Shown here in pieces: positions 45,511 through 58,227 of a DNA stretch of 64,000 nt. The notes under the pieces were generated by a model, which worked only from the letters and a program-made list of their open reading frames with translations, made no database searches and was not told the origin of the DNA. The DNA lies in contig NC_030988.1 of the NCBI RefSeq assembly GCF_000149955.1, positions 4,110,543 through 4,174,542 on the forward strand, in the 5' to 3' direction. This DNA is from Fusarium oxysporum f. sp. lycopersici 4287. Its lineage: Eukaryota; Ascomycota; Sordariomycetes; Hypocreales; Nectriaceae. Each line of letters starts with the position of its first letter. The stretch's first letter is position 1. Position numbers and translations under genes: made by a program.

Positions 45511-47190
45511 ATACAAAACGGTGCAACCTTTTATCAAATCGCAGGACTAGTACGCATAATACCAAACGCCTTATATAGGGCTCTTGATGTGGGTGTGAGC
45601 ACCTACTGTCAGACTTTTGGCATATTGTTGACCTTGATCCGGTTACTATGATTGAGAATATGCCATATATTCGTTTCTTGCTACGTAACTACATAGATTG
45701 CGATTCGTTTCTTCTAGCTCCCTCTTGTGATAAATCCATACAAATGAAATGCCGATAATGGTTACACTCGGACATAATGTGACCAGACATCCTACAATAT
45801 CTTAAGAATTCTCAATATTTCTCAGGCCAGTGGCTGCAAAACCAGCGATATGTAGGACAGAGATTATCCCCTGGCATTGACCGCGGGTCAAACGAGTACA
45901 GAGAGGTCCCGTCAAGTAGAGATGTTTTGTCAGCTATATGGATTTCGGAGAGATATAGATTGGTCATGTCCACCGGATTTGAGCGCCCGCTTAATCCCAA
46001 GAATAAACCCTTCCAGCTCTTTGCATCTTGTGGTTTTCCCTGCCCTTGTCTATACCATGACGACTATAAACTCGGTTCGGCGCAAACATCAGAGAAGCTA
46101 GCGGAAAGCACATTCAATGATAAGCACAGCTCGTATTGTGGATTCAATCACACTTACTGCTTCTTGATTAAGTCGAGAACTTAATTTGATACAGGTCTCG
46201 TTGTACTTTCCACGATTTTACAATTCGATAAGAAACCCTAAGGAGTCCAAATAGCAGACATGCCGCCAATCGCAAAGCGTAAAGTCGCAGGTACTGTCAA
46301 CCACACTCTCGTCATTAAACTCTTGATGTTTGTAGCTGCTGTAGGCAATTCAGGTAATGTTAGGTGTTTCATAGACTGGATCACCTGGTGAAGGCGATCG
46401 CTAGGTATGTTCATGAAGGAGAGGTTGACGGGTGCTCCCTTGGAAGTTTGCAGGGGTCTTAGAGGCGTTCAGCATGCGACGTCACTGCCGCAGTTCCTAG
46501 CCTTGACAGTCTGTCGGGTGTAGTGGCCGGCGTTAGAGTCGCCTGTCACAAAGTAGAGATCAGGGAGAGGTCATTGTAGTAGGGCGCAAGGGCGGCGTTG
46601 TGAACTGGAAGGACCTTGCCGACGTTGGTGTGAAAGGCCTATAAGGTCTACTTATTACCATGGTGTGCTCGAGGCCTTGTATTTGAGCTCCTCGGGGCGC
46701 ATAATAAGGACTGTGCGTCGTTCCCTTATAGCCAGGTCGTGGGTCTTCGGGTTCTTCCACTACTTCAGGGACTATAACTAGCGTTATGCAAGTGGGTGCT
46801 TGCTACGAGGCCAGGGTTGGGGCATCAAGACTTAGGCTTGATCACTCCTCCAATCTTGTATTCTCCTGTTGTGGCTTAGGGGCTTATTTTTGCGGCTTTG
46901 ATTTGCGTTAGCGTTATGTATCAGCGCTTCCTGTTCAGACTTGCTCTATTTGTTCCTCGCTGAGATGGCCAAAAGCACCATGTAATTCCTCTGGGAGAGC
47001 CGACATTTGGTGAGTTTGGGGGCGTGCGTTCCAGAGCGGCTGGCGCATTGTGATGAGATACTGCAGACTTTGGGATCTTTCAAGAAGTTGGCTGTGACAA
47101 AGGGGCCCTGTACATGGGATCCAGGAAGATCAAGCCATATAGATCGATCTCAAATAGCTTCAGCATCTATGGAGAGTCCATTCCGGAATG
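45511..47190. other. Unassigned region with short relics
   Basis: A minus-strand frame at 45812-46000 (SLYSFDPRSMPGDNLCP) and another at 46560-46760 look partly coding but are interrupted, and I do not recognise them. A short start-like ORF at 46260 (MPPIAKRKVAG) runs only about 35 codons. Confidence 0.3.
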
Positions 47191-48339
<1,149 letters not shown>

Positions 48340-50174
48340 TTTATTATTATTAGCATGCGTGAGAAATGTGTGAGTTTGCTCAGGACTCAGCAGGGTCAAA
48401 GCGGGGTGGTGATGAGCGACAGAGCGAGTTGGCAGGAAGAATAACAAACTCACATGGCGATGGGTGTGGGAATGGCGCAGGCGGACGAATAAACAGCATC
48501 GATTAAGGTATGTTAAATAGAGCACGGCACCATATTTCCCCAGTACCTTTTCTATCACTGGTTGGAGGTATTTGTGGTGTGTGGGTTTCGAGACAGAGAA
48601 GGTGGCGTATCTCGGGCGGGCCTAAAGAAATGTTAGTGTAGGACACGCGAAAAGTATCTCGAACACGATGGTTATTAGGGTGGATAATGACTAACGAAAT
48701 CGGTGACCTTGCTGACTGAATGTCGACTACGTCTTACTTAGATCTGAATTACTAGGCAGGGCCTTGAGGGATGAAGGCTCGTCCTTTCCGTATCCCTCAC
48801 CTTCACATGCCGCTAAATTTTTAGGATTTACGTGATCAAGTTGCGTTTTGGGCGTCCTGCATGATATAACTCTGACTTGGGGCCTGGACTTGTAGGTTGC
48901 TGGTCTGCACAACTAGAAGATATTCCTTCTGGTTTGATCAAGTGTGACCTCCTAATCTTTTGGATGTGACAGTTGCTAGCCATAGTATTCAATTCGACCC
49001 ATTAACCAATCTGCGCTAAAGATCACTGCCAGTGCCAATCAGAAATATTCCAAAAGGATCTCGGAAGTTTAGCAACACATGTAGTCACATGTAAAAATAG
49101 ATACTACTATTCACACAGTTATGCCTCTAGAGACTAGAGGAAAGCCCTTAATACAAAGAGGGTGGGGAAATAGTCTACAATTGTTCAAATACACTGGGAT
49201 GCAATAAGTTTGAATACCAGGCGTGTAAGCCTTTCAAGCTGCTAGCTCCCTTAGATTGAGTTTTTGTGTATATTAATTATCTCCCGTACGCCACTTTGAG
49301 TTATATCGATTGCCTGTGATGAGCTTCTTTTTAGCGTCAGAAGTTAGCTAAATAGAAATAGCTAGGCTGGAAGTGCCAGTACGTAAAGGGGTATTCAAAC
49401 TTATTGCATGTCACTGTACCGTCATTGAAGTCGATGACCTTCTTCTGGCTGATTGAGTTCTGAACATCGAGTGGGCGAATGCAAGTAGTGAGATGAGTCA
49501 CCGGAAGCGAAGTCTGAAAACATGACGTCAAAGTGACTAATACTCAGCCAACGATACTGGCAAACAACTGATGTTCCAATCACATGGCATTACACGGTAC
49601 TCCATATGAAAGAGTTCAGAATAGGATGAAAATGGCAGGTTAGTATTGTGGGTATAGTGTGCATAAGATGGAGCAGGATGAAGGGATGGGTCGTTGGTTT
49701 TTCATGGCAGACCGGCGCCCTTTCCATTTTCCCATCAATGACATGCCATCAGCAACACGATGTGACGCACATTGACGTTTAGGGCTCTTATTCAATTGGC
49801 CTCGATAAGTAAGTACTCTCCAAGCTCACAAGATCGTCACGTAGTGACGACTTAATTAAATGTGGTCAGATTATCAACGCCACCAAAGGTGAATTAGCAG
49901 ATAGAATCAGCTGCTCACATCCACAAAAGAATAGGTTTCCACTCGCTAGCTCGCACGTTTCGTCAGAACAGAGTATATGTGATCTGGACCACACCTTTAC
50001 AGTACAGGCTTGGCCAGCGGCAAGGGAAGAACCGGATAAGTAATAGCCTGTGCAAACACCATAAATCATTTCGTGTGTGTAGATCCCACCTTCTATATAT
50101 TCCAGCCCAGCTGATGTTCAGCCATAATAACGCACCATTATATTCCATAATCATCCCCTAATATTCCTCATAAT
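48340..50174. other. Intergenic region
   Basis: Promoter side of the C2H2 gene and unassigned DNA. A 17-nt palindrome TCGTCACGTAGTGACGA lies at 49834-49850. Frames such as 49337-49531 (-) have no domain. Confidence 0.4.
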
Positions 50175-50887
50175 GACGGAAAAGCCTACCTTCGCGTTCT
50201 TTTATACGGGAGCTTAACGCTATGCCGCCTTTCAATTAACTATAACCGAGGTAAATATCAACGGGGGTTTAAGTGGAGCTGGGCTTGCTCCTTTTGACCC
50301 GGAAGTTGTGATCTCAAAGCTTGATGTGCAGCTACGGACTCCGACGCCTGTTGAGGTGCTTGCTGAACCCTCGACCCCTTGGGTATCAAAGGCTCCAAAG
50401 ACTACACTTGAGGCTCAATCTCAGTCTGAATACCTTGAGAGACGAATTAGAAGGTATCAAAGCAGCTCTCCAGAGTCAATTTTAGAGGCGCTTAAATCTC
50501 TTTCAAAAGAAACAAAGGCAATTATGCATGAGATGGCTTTAATAAGGGCTGAGATCAAAGATCTTCGACAGACAAAAAGAACCCGCCTGCAGAATAGAAG
50601 GAAGATGACTATAGGGGAAGGTAGGGATCTAATTGATCAGATGGATATAGATATGCAAATAGCAGCTGAATTGTGAAAAAGTGGTTGTGAAGGAAGGTCG
50701 GCGTGACCAGGGGTTAGGCGATGTGGAATATGTGGCAAGACCGGGCATAATGCAAGGACCTGTCAGAAGGGTATTAAGGCATCTGGGAATGAGTATAATA
50801 ACTAAATTTAATTAGTTAGATAGTCTGTTATGTTTTTATTGTGATATTTACTTCAAAGGTTGAGATTTTTGTTTCGCATGCATAACG
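50175..50887 (+). pseudogene. pogo-like transposon C, 3' part
   Basis: The frame GLSGAGLAPFDPEVVISKLD...TPWVSKAPKT...SEYLERRIRR matches the C-terminal third of transposase A. After a frameshift near 50680 comes the CCHC knuckle (CGICGKTGHNARTC) with a stop near 50805. The right end at 50864-50887 reads, on the minus strand, GCATGCGAAACAAAAATC, identical to the inner part of the left end of relic B. The 5' two-thirds are missing, and a TAA interrupts the start of the fragment. Confidence 0.8.
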
Positions 50888-51068
50888 TGTTTGATAAGTG
50901 AGCGACGTATTACACTGTACAGCTAAAAACAGCTTACCCTATAGTAATTTTAACCTTAAATAAAATAGCTAAAAATATCTCCCAAGAGCCCAACTGGCTG
51001 CAATTAGGTCACGACGAGGGGTCATAACCAATTAAAATGCACAGAACAAGAGGTACTTCTACAGCCAC

Positions 51069-52918
51069 CTAAATTATGCGGTGGTATAAGTACCAGCAGG
51101 TCTCATTATTACAAATCGGTACATCACATATCTTGCACCCATACCTCGTCTGCCGACTGCGATGCCTTCCTCTTGCGTTGCCGCTGATTTCAGCAAAAGC
51201 ACGCCTTTGTAAGCCTTTTGACCTTATCTGCCCTTGCCGAAAGCCCTGACAAGCTAGGCATCTTGAACAACGACCACGATAGACATGATTGATATCCCTA
51301 TCTATGTGTCTCTGCCGTGTTTCTTGATCATCGATGTCCTCCTCAGCCCCTGACCAATATATCTTTCTTGCTTGGCTTTCTTGATGATATGTGTTAAATA
51401 AGGCGTTTGAAATGCACTTCCACCAATCCTCCTGTGACGTATATCTCTCCCAATTTAACTGGGGACTATGTAGTTGAAGGATATAGCTGTTAGTAAGTGC
51501 AACATCAAGGAGGAAGGTCCATATAAGTGCCTGCCAAGCCCCCCGGCGTAGGGGGTGATCATAGCTTGTGTATGACCTCAATTGATCGCCTCGGTCAACG
51601 TGATTCATTTCATTGTTATAAGCAGCAGCTGCTGTCGGGATTGGAACGACTTTAGTAACCTCCTCACCAAATTCAAGCTGTATTGGCCGGGCTCGTAGGT
51701 GGTCTGTAGACGGCCTCTTCCTCTTCTTATCGGTACGTTCATCGCCTCGGAAGACGGTTGTGATGAAGAGCACAAGGCTGTTATCCTTCCAAGCTAGTTG
51801 ATTGACCTATAAAGGAGAGGAAAGGGCAAATTAGTAAGGAAAATATATAGAAAAGTGGTGTGGCTTCTCACCTTGTTATCCCTCATCGGGATAGCCCTGA
51901 CTTCATTGAAGGCATAGTCATAACGCCCTAGTTTATCAAGTGCCTTATCCCTCTTTAGGTCCTTGTGTATGCCACAGTTAGGGCGGGCTGTGCCTGTGGC
52001 CCCGTATCCGTGATCACGAAGCTTGCGGAAAAGAGGTGGTGTTGAGAAGAGGTTATCCACAAAGACGTGATATGTCTGCTTTGGCAGCATATCACATAGG
52101 GAAATAACGACGCCCTGTGTATTGCCTAGTTGTATAAGAGCAGCTGCCTCCTTGCCAGCTGCCTCTCTCTCTTGTGTGCTAGGGCGGCCTCTCTTTCGCC
52201 TTGGCCCCCGGTCTAAGGCATTGTAATTTGAGCCTTTAAAGTGCCAAAGCCACCGAATAAAGAAGCTTGCTTGGGCGATGACCCAGATCTTGAAGCCTAG
52301 TGGAGTTGGCTTCCCTTTGACAACAGTTATCGCTGTTGATCTGCCTGTATAGCGGACCATACACTCATCTACAGCAAGATGAGAGCCTGGTTGGAAGAGT
52401 GCAGCTGACACTCTCTGTATGTGGTCAGACCACTCTTCAGCAGCTTGGAATACCTTCGGAAGGGGGGCGTTTTCATCGATCTTGGTGTGATCAAAGGGAC
52501 GAAGATAGCGGTGGATCAGCTGAAACCTCCAATAGGGCATGAACTTAATAACTGAGTGCAGGGGGGATTGATCTCCTAGCCGGGGAGCCTTCCAATGGCT
52601 TCGTAGCTTCCTTTCCTTATGAATTCCTATATAAATCAGCATGCCAAGCCATACATAGATCTGTGCAGTAGAGATCCCTTCCCAAGCTAGGAGCGTTGAT
52701 TGTTTGTGAAGTGGGTTATTCCAGCTGTCAACCACGCCATTTTCAAGCAGGTAATAAATCCAACTATTAGTATATTCAATCCACCTCCAAAGCAGCGATT
52801 TAGGCACAAAAAGCTGGAAAAGATCAAGTGGTGTATTGGGCAAATAACTAATATGATAATCGCGAGGTTGTATGGTGAAAGGGCTGAAATTGAAGCCGCG
52901 GGTCTCATCGGCCGGATA
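51069..52918 (-). pseudogene. piggyBac-family transposase 2, interrupted at its 5' end
   Basis: The two parts of the frame (51069-51770 and about 51880-52918) join across an intron with GTGAGA..TATAG borders. Blocks include IYIGIHKE, LAVDECMVRYTGRS, VFVDNLFSTP, GATGTARPNCG, MNHVDRGDQ and RRGAWQALIW, followed by a Cys-rich tail (CSRCLACQGF, CKICDVPIC). The frame runs to the TA where pogo element D is inserted, so the first 40 or so residues and the ATG lie beyond it. Across the insertion the next codon is TAG. The core is undamaged but lacks its own start. Confidence 0.85.
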
Positions 52919-55101
52919 CCATGCAGTACCCACCTACCGGTAATACCCACCAACCGGTAAGCAAAAAAAATATTTCCCCATACAAAATGCCTAGTTTCAT
53001 TTACACAGTACTTTGTCAAAAGAAAAGATATTTTCATGAGAGCATGCCCGTTGCCTAAATCATTGCATGGAATTGAATATTATAACATTGCTTCTTCAGT
53101 GACGCATGCGGCATGGTCGCACGGCACTAATGTGAAATGTCTCAAAATGGCCCCCTCGTCAACCAGCCTCCCTGAAGCTTCATTCAGAATTTTCTCTTTC
53201 CCATCTTTCCTTCATCGCCTCAATCATGCCTCAATTATCTTATACGGAGGAGGATGTTATCCAGGCTACGCTGGATGTCACAGATAATGGCCTCTCCCAG
53301 AACCAGGCTGCCCAGAAGAATGGCGTGCCTCAAACCACTCTCTGACAGGTTAAGAGGCCTACCGTCAAGATCCGAGATCACCCAACCTGCTCAACTTTTA
53401 TCCAAGTCGCAGGAGTCCAGATTAGTCACCTGGATACTTCAACAAGAGGCCTTGAGCTATGCTCCTTCCCACAGTCAAGTTCACGCCACCGTCGCTGCCC
53501 TCCTGAGACAGCAAGGCCGGGAAGGCATATCGGTGTACACTGGCTAGCAAGGTTCATCAAACGCCATCCCTATATCGAGACGAAGGTGAGAAAACGCCAG
53601 GAAGCTGCGAGGTTCAATTCTTTTGCCCCAATGGCCGTCAATTGGTACTTTGGTATCCGGGAGAGCGAATATGGCTGGATCAAGCGGGAGAACACAGTTA
53701 ATGTTGACGAGGGCGGTATCATGGTTGGTTTTGGTAAGTATTGACCACTTTTGCTACAAATCTCACTAATACACTAAAAAACTAGGCTTGGATTCCTTGG
53801 CCATTGGCAGTAGCGATCCCAGGAGGAAGGCCTTCCTCAACGGCTGGCAGTCCTGCACTTGGACTACCTTTATCGAAGTCGTCACTGCAGATGGCCGTCT
53901 TCTGAAGCCTGGGATTATCTTTAAAGGCAAAGAGTTTCAGCGGCAGTGGTTTATAGACGAGTTCAGAAAAATCGCCGACTGGTATTATATCACGTCCAAC
54001 AACGGCTGGACGGACAACCATATTGCAGTCGAGTGGCTCGAGGTCTATCTGCCTCAAACGCAACCAGCAGATGAGTCTGATGCAAGGCTCATCATATTAG
54101 ATGGCCATGGGAGCCATGTATCTGTGGGTGTCTACCTGTTCTAGATCGGAAATATCGCTGACGGCGCTGACCCTAAATCCAGGATGAGTGGATGGCTACG
54201 TGTTTTTTGAACAACGTATATTGCTGTTACTTGCCTGCACACTGCTCTCATGGCCTGCAGCCACTGGACAATGGTGTCTTCAATGCCTCCAAGGCTGCCT
54301 ATCGAAAAGAGCTGCAGAAACTCACCAGCCTGACCGATTCTGCGCCGGTGGACAAGGTCAACTTCATCAAGGCCTATGCCAGAGCCAGAGCAGTAGGTAT
54401 GACGAAGAAAAACACCCTCTCAGGCTGGAGAGTGACGGGAAACTGGCCGATTTCACGTCGGAAAGCGCTCATGCATCCTGAGATTCAACCAGACAAGAAG
54501 GAAACGACGCCCGGGTCACACGGCCACAGAGACGGGCAAGTCGACTCTGATCATACGCCAACGACCAGCCGCCACATCCGAGATCTGGGGAAGAACAAGA
54601 GCCCATCAACAAGAAGGCGCTATTCTGTGATATCGAGAGGGTTTGAAGCTCAAGAGTCAAAGATCGCCTCTCTCAGCACCAGAATAGCCAGTCTGGGGGA
54701 GGAAGTTAGCCGGTTGAGCAGAGGCAAGAAGAGGAAGGCGATACCGAATCCTAACAAAAGGTTCATGACATTGGCCGAATTTCTAGTGGCTGGTGACACT
54801 ATTTCAGAGCCAAACGAAGCAATTGAAAGGGCAGATGCTGTTGAGGATGTGATCGAGGTAGGAGGGATGGAAGAAGATGAGAGGTCAAATTCGGAGGAGG
54901 AAGAATTAACTGTGGTACGCACGCGGGCAGGGCGTGAAGTTAGAAAACCGCGAGAATACTAAAATCCACTTAATTCTAAAACGAAATACGAATATTATTT
55001 CACTCTTATTATTTTTGGTGGATTTCCTAAATCTGGTTGAAAAATTGCATTTTATATGGGGAAATATTTCTTTTTCTTACCGGTTGGTGGGTACTGCATG
55101 G
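52919..55101 (+). mobile_element. pogo/Fot-like transposon D inserted in piggyBac 2
   Basis: Inverted ends start CCATGCAGTACCCACC on both sides and share ACCGGTAAG and ATATTTCCCCATA further in. The left end has a short extra repeat of CCGGTAATACCCACC. The dinucleotide TA flanks both ends (52917-52918 and 55102-55103), the normal target duplication of Tc1/mariner elements. Piece order shows that it landed in an older piggyBac element. Confidence 0.9.
53226..54962 (+). pseudogene. Transposase of pogo element D, two frameshifts in the N-terminal part
   Basis: The frame starts MPQLSYTEEDVIQATLD (psq-type HTH) and breaks near 53341, where two bases (TC) seem lost from CTCTCTCTGACAGG. It breaks again near 53530 before GVHWLARFIKRHP. 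After that the DDE core is continuous over two introns (about 53734-53784 and 54122-54181). NVDEGG, LIILDGHGSH and LQPLDNGVFN carry the three acidic residues. The C-terminal tail has a coiled coil (AQESKIASLSTRIASLGEEV). The lesions are small indels, unlike the nonsense changes in the other copies. Confidence 0.82.
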
Positions 55102-55200
55102 TACTACTACATCAATGAACCGTATACACGTAATGCCTGATAATATTCACATCCCAGCCACCAGCAGATCGGACCACCTTAGTCACACGGTCTCAACAGG

Positions 55201-55435
55201 TGTTGTTGGATTACGCAGGAATGCTGAGTGCAGTTAAAAACTAATTTTTGTTATTATTTTCTCTTTGTAGTCGAAGGACCTTTGAGGCTTTATATCTTCG
55301 ACCGATTCTTTCTAGGACTTGAGTCCTAGGGTCCTAGATGACAGTCCTACGATTGAGTTTTTAGGACATCAAACTTTAACTTTAATCTTGAACCTTAATC
55401 CTTAAATTGATGGGGAACCATCAATTCTTCCAACA
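55201..55435 (+). repeat. Possible solo LTR of another retrotransposon
   Basis: The segment begins TGTTG and ends CAACA, contains a TATA-like TTTATAT and paired GGACTTGAGTCCTAGG words, and has no coding part. The 7 bases CAACAGG occur just before it and again at its end. I cannot match it to the Copia LTR in this window. A fragment of the piggyBac 2 left end may overlap it. Confidence 0.4.
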
Positions 55436-55807
55436 GGGCGGTAATAGTGTGTTAACCCGGGGCCGCTGGAAGCCCGCTGACGGCGCAGTGCTAGCCAGGA
55501 GAAGAACTCTGCATATGCATTGGCGACAAGCGTGTATTGTAACCAAAGATTGCCAACATTCTCCAGCATGTAAAACGACAAGACTGCTCGGGACACGGAG
55601 ATACGCACACTGAATGCAACATTAGATAACAGCCACATCGAGGTGGTTAAAATGCTTGAGAAAAATCATTAACTACAAATTTCGATTTTCTCTCGTTAGA
55701 TCAGTTATTCGTTTACATGACAGTTCCAAATGTTTCCTTTCAGCCATTGTCATCACCTATGTTCAGACCGATAGTGCCGTTCGCTTCCTCTGTTAATGTA
55801 TAAAGCT
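55436..55807. other. Unassigned short region
   Basis: One frame (55407-55613, +) overlaps the putative LTR end and has no domain. Downstream is the 3' flank of the small secreted peptide gene. Confidence 0.35.
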
Positions 55808-56062
55808 TCAGAACCACGACTTGACCCATTCACTAGCGCGTCGATATGCGCCATAGCTGGAATATTCTCCGCCCTGATAGCTGCCGTAACTTGAATATTC
55901 TCCTCCGCCCTGGTAACTACCGTAATTGGAATATTCATTCAGGTTCGAGCCGGCCCCATCGTAGTTTCCATAGTTTGCAGGCGCGTCAGGCTCAGCGACA
56001 GGGACGGGCGCCGCGAGGATGACAGGTGCGAGAGCGATGAGGGCGACAGCAGACAACTTCAT
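55808..56062 (-). CDS. Small secreted Tyr-rich repeat peptide precursor (84 aa)
   Basis: I start at 56062 because this Met opens a clean signal peptide (MKLSAVALIALAPVILA). The longer upstream frame is low-complexity UTR. After a Pro-rich spacer come three related repeats: EYSNYGSYQGG (43-53), EYSSYGSYQGG (55-65) and EYSSYGAY (66-73). A dibasic RR (74-75) and the tail ASEWVKSWF follow. Signal peptide plus repeats plus a dibasic Kex2-type site is the layout of fungal Kex2-processed repeat proteins, some of which are RiPP precursors. The repeats lack dibasic sites between them, so the releasable unit may be the C-terminal nonapeptide. A UstYa-family gene lies 2.2 kb away. No cysteines. Confidence 0.72.
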   Translation of the reverse strand: MKLSAVALIALAPVILAAPVPVAEPDAPANYGNYDGAGSNLNEYSNYGSYQGGGEYSSYGSYQGGEYSSYGAYRRASEWVKSWF

Positions 56063-57808
56063 CTTGACGTTTTTCGAGACTGGTCTGGTTGGTGGATGGG
56101 GTGGTTGCGAAAGGAGCAAGGAGGAAGGAAGTTGGTTAAGATATTTGAGAGTGTTGGAGATGTAGTGGATTTGGACGAGAAGGCTGAGGAGGAGAGTATG
56201 GGAACTGATCTCAAGGCGGAAGCCCCATCTTTTAACGACCAGGACACCCACCCACCTCAACCCAAGACTCATGGATGGTGGTGATGGTGTCGACTCCTCG
56301 AGTCTAGGCCCAAGCATATCAGCAGCTGGCTTAGACTAGTTTTAGAAACCCAACAGAGCTGCATCAGAGTTACCTCGAGGGAATCCTGTCGGCAGCCAAG
56401 TGGTGAGAGATCGGTACCGCCTTGTGTCTGGGTTATTACTTGGGAGAGGTGTTAATGGTACCTTTCGTGAGCTTTTGTGTTAATTGGTAAGGGGACGATA
56501 GCGCTGCCCGCACCAGGCGTTGCATCATCGGCTATGGCAGATTGATGCTGCCATCCTGCTGCACCATCGTTGGCAGGATGCCCAGGACAAGTGTCGGTCT
56601 TGGTATTAAGTTCCGTCCGGTGCGACAGAGTCAAAGGTCTAAAACCTCTCCCCCAGCTCAGCTGGAGGTCGATCAATCATGCGGATTTCCTCTTTGGGCC
56701 ACCTCGGCCACGAGAAGGTGGTCAACCTCGAGGCTATGTGTACGTGGGACCTTTGGTTGTGGAGTTTCGGTGATGGCAGGACGAAGAAAGCGAATCTGAT
56801 CGAAACGGAAAAATATTCATATCAACCACGGAATTTGTGGTAGCGGCGAAAAAAGCATCATGCCAGATGCACCCGCTTTGCTGGCCCAGCGGGACATGGC
56901 GATACCTTCCTTGAGTCCTCAAATTGCTTGCTGTTTCCCGGCCAAATGCCACAGTCAATGCATGATGGTTGTTGTATCATCACTCAACGCGGAGAGGGAT
57001 CGGCTGTTGATGACCGAATGACCCATGTTGGCTGCATCGTATAGCTTGTGGATGCGCGCCTTAGCATCAACCCTAATGGGGGGGAACAAGGCTTAAAGTT
57101 GTAGCCGTGAGACCTGGAAACCCCACTCTGGAAAGAGTAAATGATAATTATAAACAAGAAAATTTCTTGGCTCAAATTCTATTAGGAAAGATTCTCGGTG
57201 AGTTATCAGAGCTTGGTCCGAAAACATCTTCATATTCATGTCCATCACTCTATCCGTATATCCGTAAGAACCCCTTCTAGTGACTCAATTGAGAAGCGTC
57301 GCAAATCTCCACCAACTAGTGAGCCAAACTTCAACCGGCCGAACGGCTGACCTCAACATCTCTTCAAGCTTTCTCATTAGCGTTGCATCTTGGACACCCC
57401 AACTTCTTACCAACGAGGTTAAATGGCCCTGCCAACAACCTCGACGCCATTGTGCAGGCGCCACTCACTACCGTAATGTATGACCCGCCATGACATCAAT
57501 TCAGCCAGCTTCACGCCATTGGTTCCCGCTCCGACACTTGCGCAAATCGCTCCTTAAGCTCGGCTTGGACTATCGGAAGCCTCGTGAACAGCCATGACAC
57601 CTCGGCCTTCTCGCCTCACCATCAGTCAGATCGAGACTTTGGCACAGTATGCCGGGGACGATCAGTCTTCGAGTTGGGGAACTGCCAGCCTCTTACCCTT
57701 ATCAAGGTCATCGAGCAACCCTTCGTCCCTCAAGTTCGTCCGACAAATAAGGCCTCGTAAAAGAAGCTCTTCCTTCTGTACTGATCTTCCGGACTAGTTC
57801 CTCTATCC
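56063..57808. other. Intergenic region between peptide gene and UstYa-like gene
   Basis: A frame at 57594-57797 (+) begins MTPRPSRLTISQIETLAQYA but shows no domain. Otherwise I see no gene. The first 120 bases upstream of the peptide ATG are pyrimidine-rich on the coding strand, as in fungal promoters. Confidence 0.4.
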
Positions 57809-58068
57809 TATCCCTTGAGTTGTGTTGAACCTCCCGCCAGGTCAGAGCAGGGGGTTACAGCCAATTAAAATGCGTCAATCAAAAGTTACCTGTCGCCCCC
57901 CAATTTCAGCCTGTGATAGAAGTACCAGCAATCTCTCGAGTTACAAATCGCTACATTACATGGCTTACGTTCCCAATATATCAAGAGGTTCCACCCATGT
58001 ACCTCCTAGAAGATGGTGGGCATGTGGGGCCTGGTACGGCCGGGGGGTTCAACACAACTCAAGGGATA
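57809..58068. repeat. piggyBac-derived fold-back element (MITE-like, about 260 bp)
   Basis: The ends are near-perfect inverted repeats: TATCCCTTGAGTTGTGTTGA at 57809 and its complement ending at 58068. The left inner part (GGTTACAGCCAATTAAAATG, then AGAAGTACCAGCA..TTACAAATCGCTACATTACA) resembles the 3' end of piggyBac 2 at 51030-51140. The terminal repeat resembles the left flank of piggyBac 1 near 40840. It is therefore probably an internally deleted piggyBac. Confidence 0.65.
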
Positions 58069-58227
58069 ATCCCACCTGGCAACAGGGTCATTACTGGGTC
58101 GCCTGTTGTGCGCCTCCCTCTTCTTCAATAATTCCTCTTCTTATTAGTCTACTTACGTCTTTTAACCCTAAATCGCGCGTTCGCCTGGGTCGTTCTTTCG
58201 CTACCGTCAATCATTTCTACGCTCATC

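Noticed and set aside
49834..49850. 17-nt palindrome TCGTCACGTAGTGACGA as a regulatory site
   Set aside because: Single copy with no gene close by; could be chance.
52933..52933. Start of piggyBac 2 at 52933
   Set aside because: The codon is GTG and lies inside the inserted pogo D terminal repeat.
55808..56317. Longer 169-aa version of the repeat peptide gene
   Set aside because: The upstream part reads as low-complexity UTR, and the Met at 56062 opens a textbook signal peptide.
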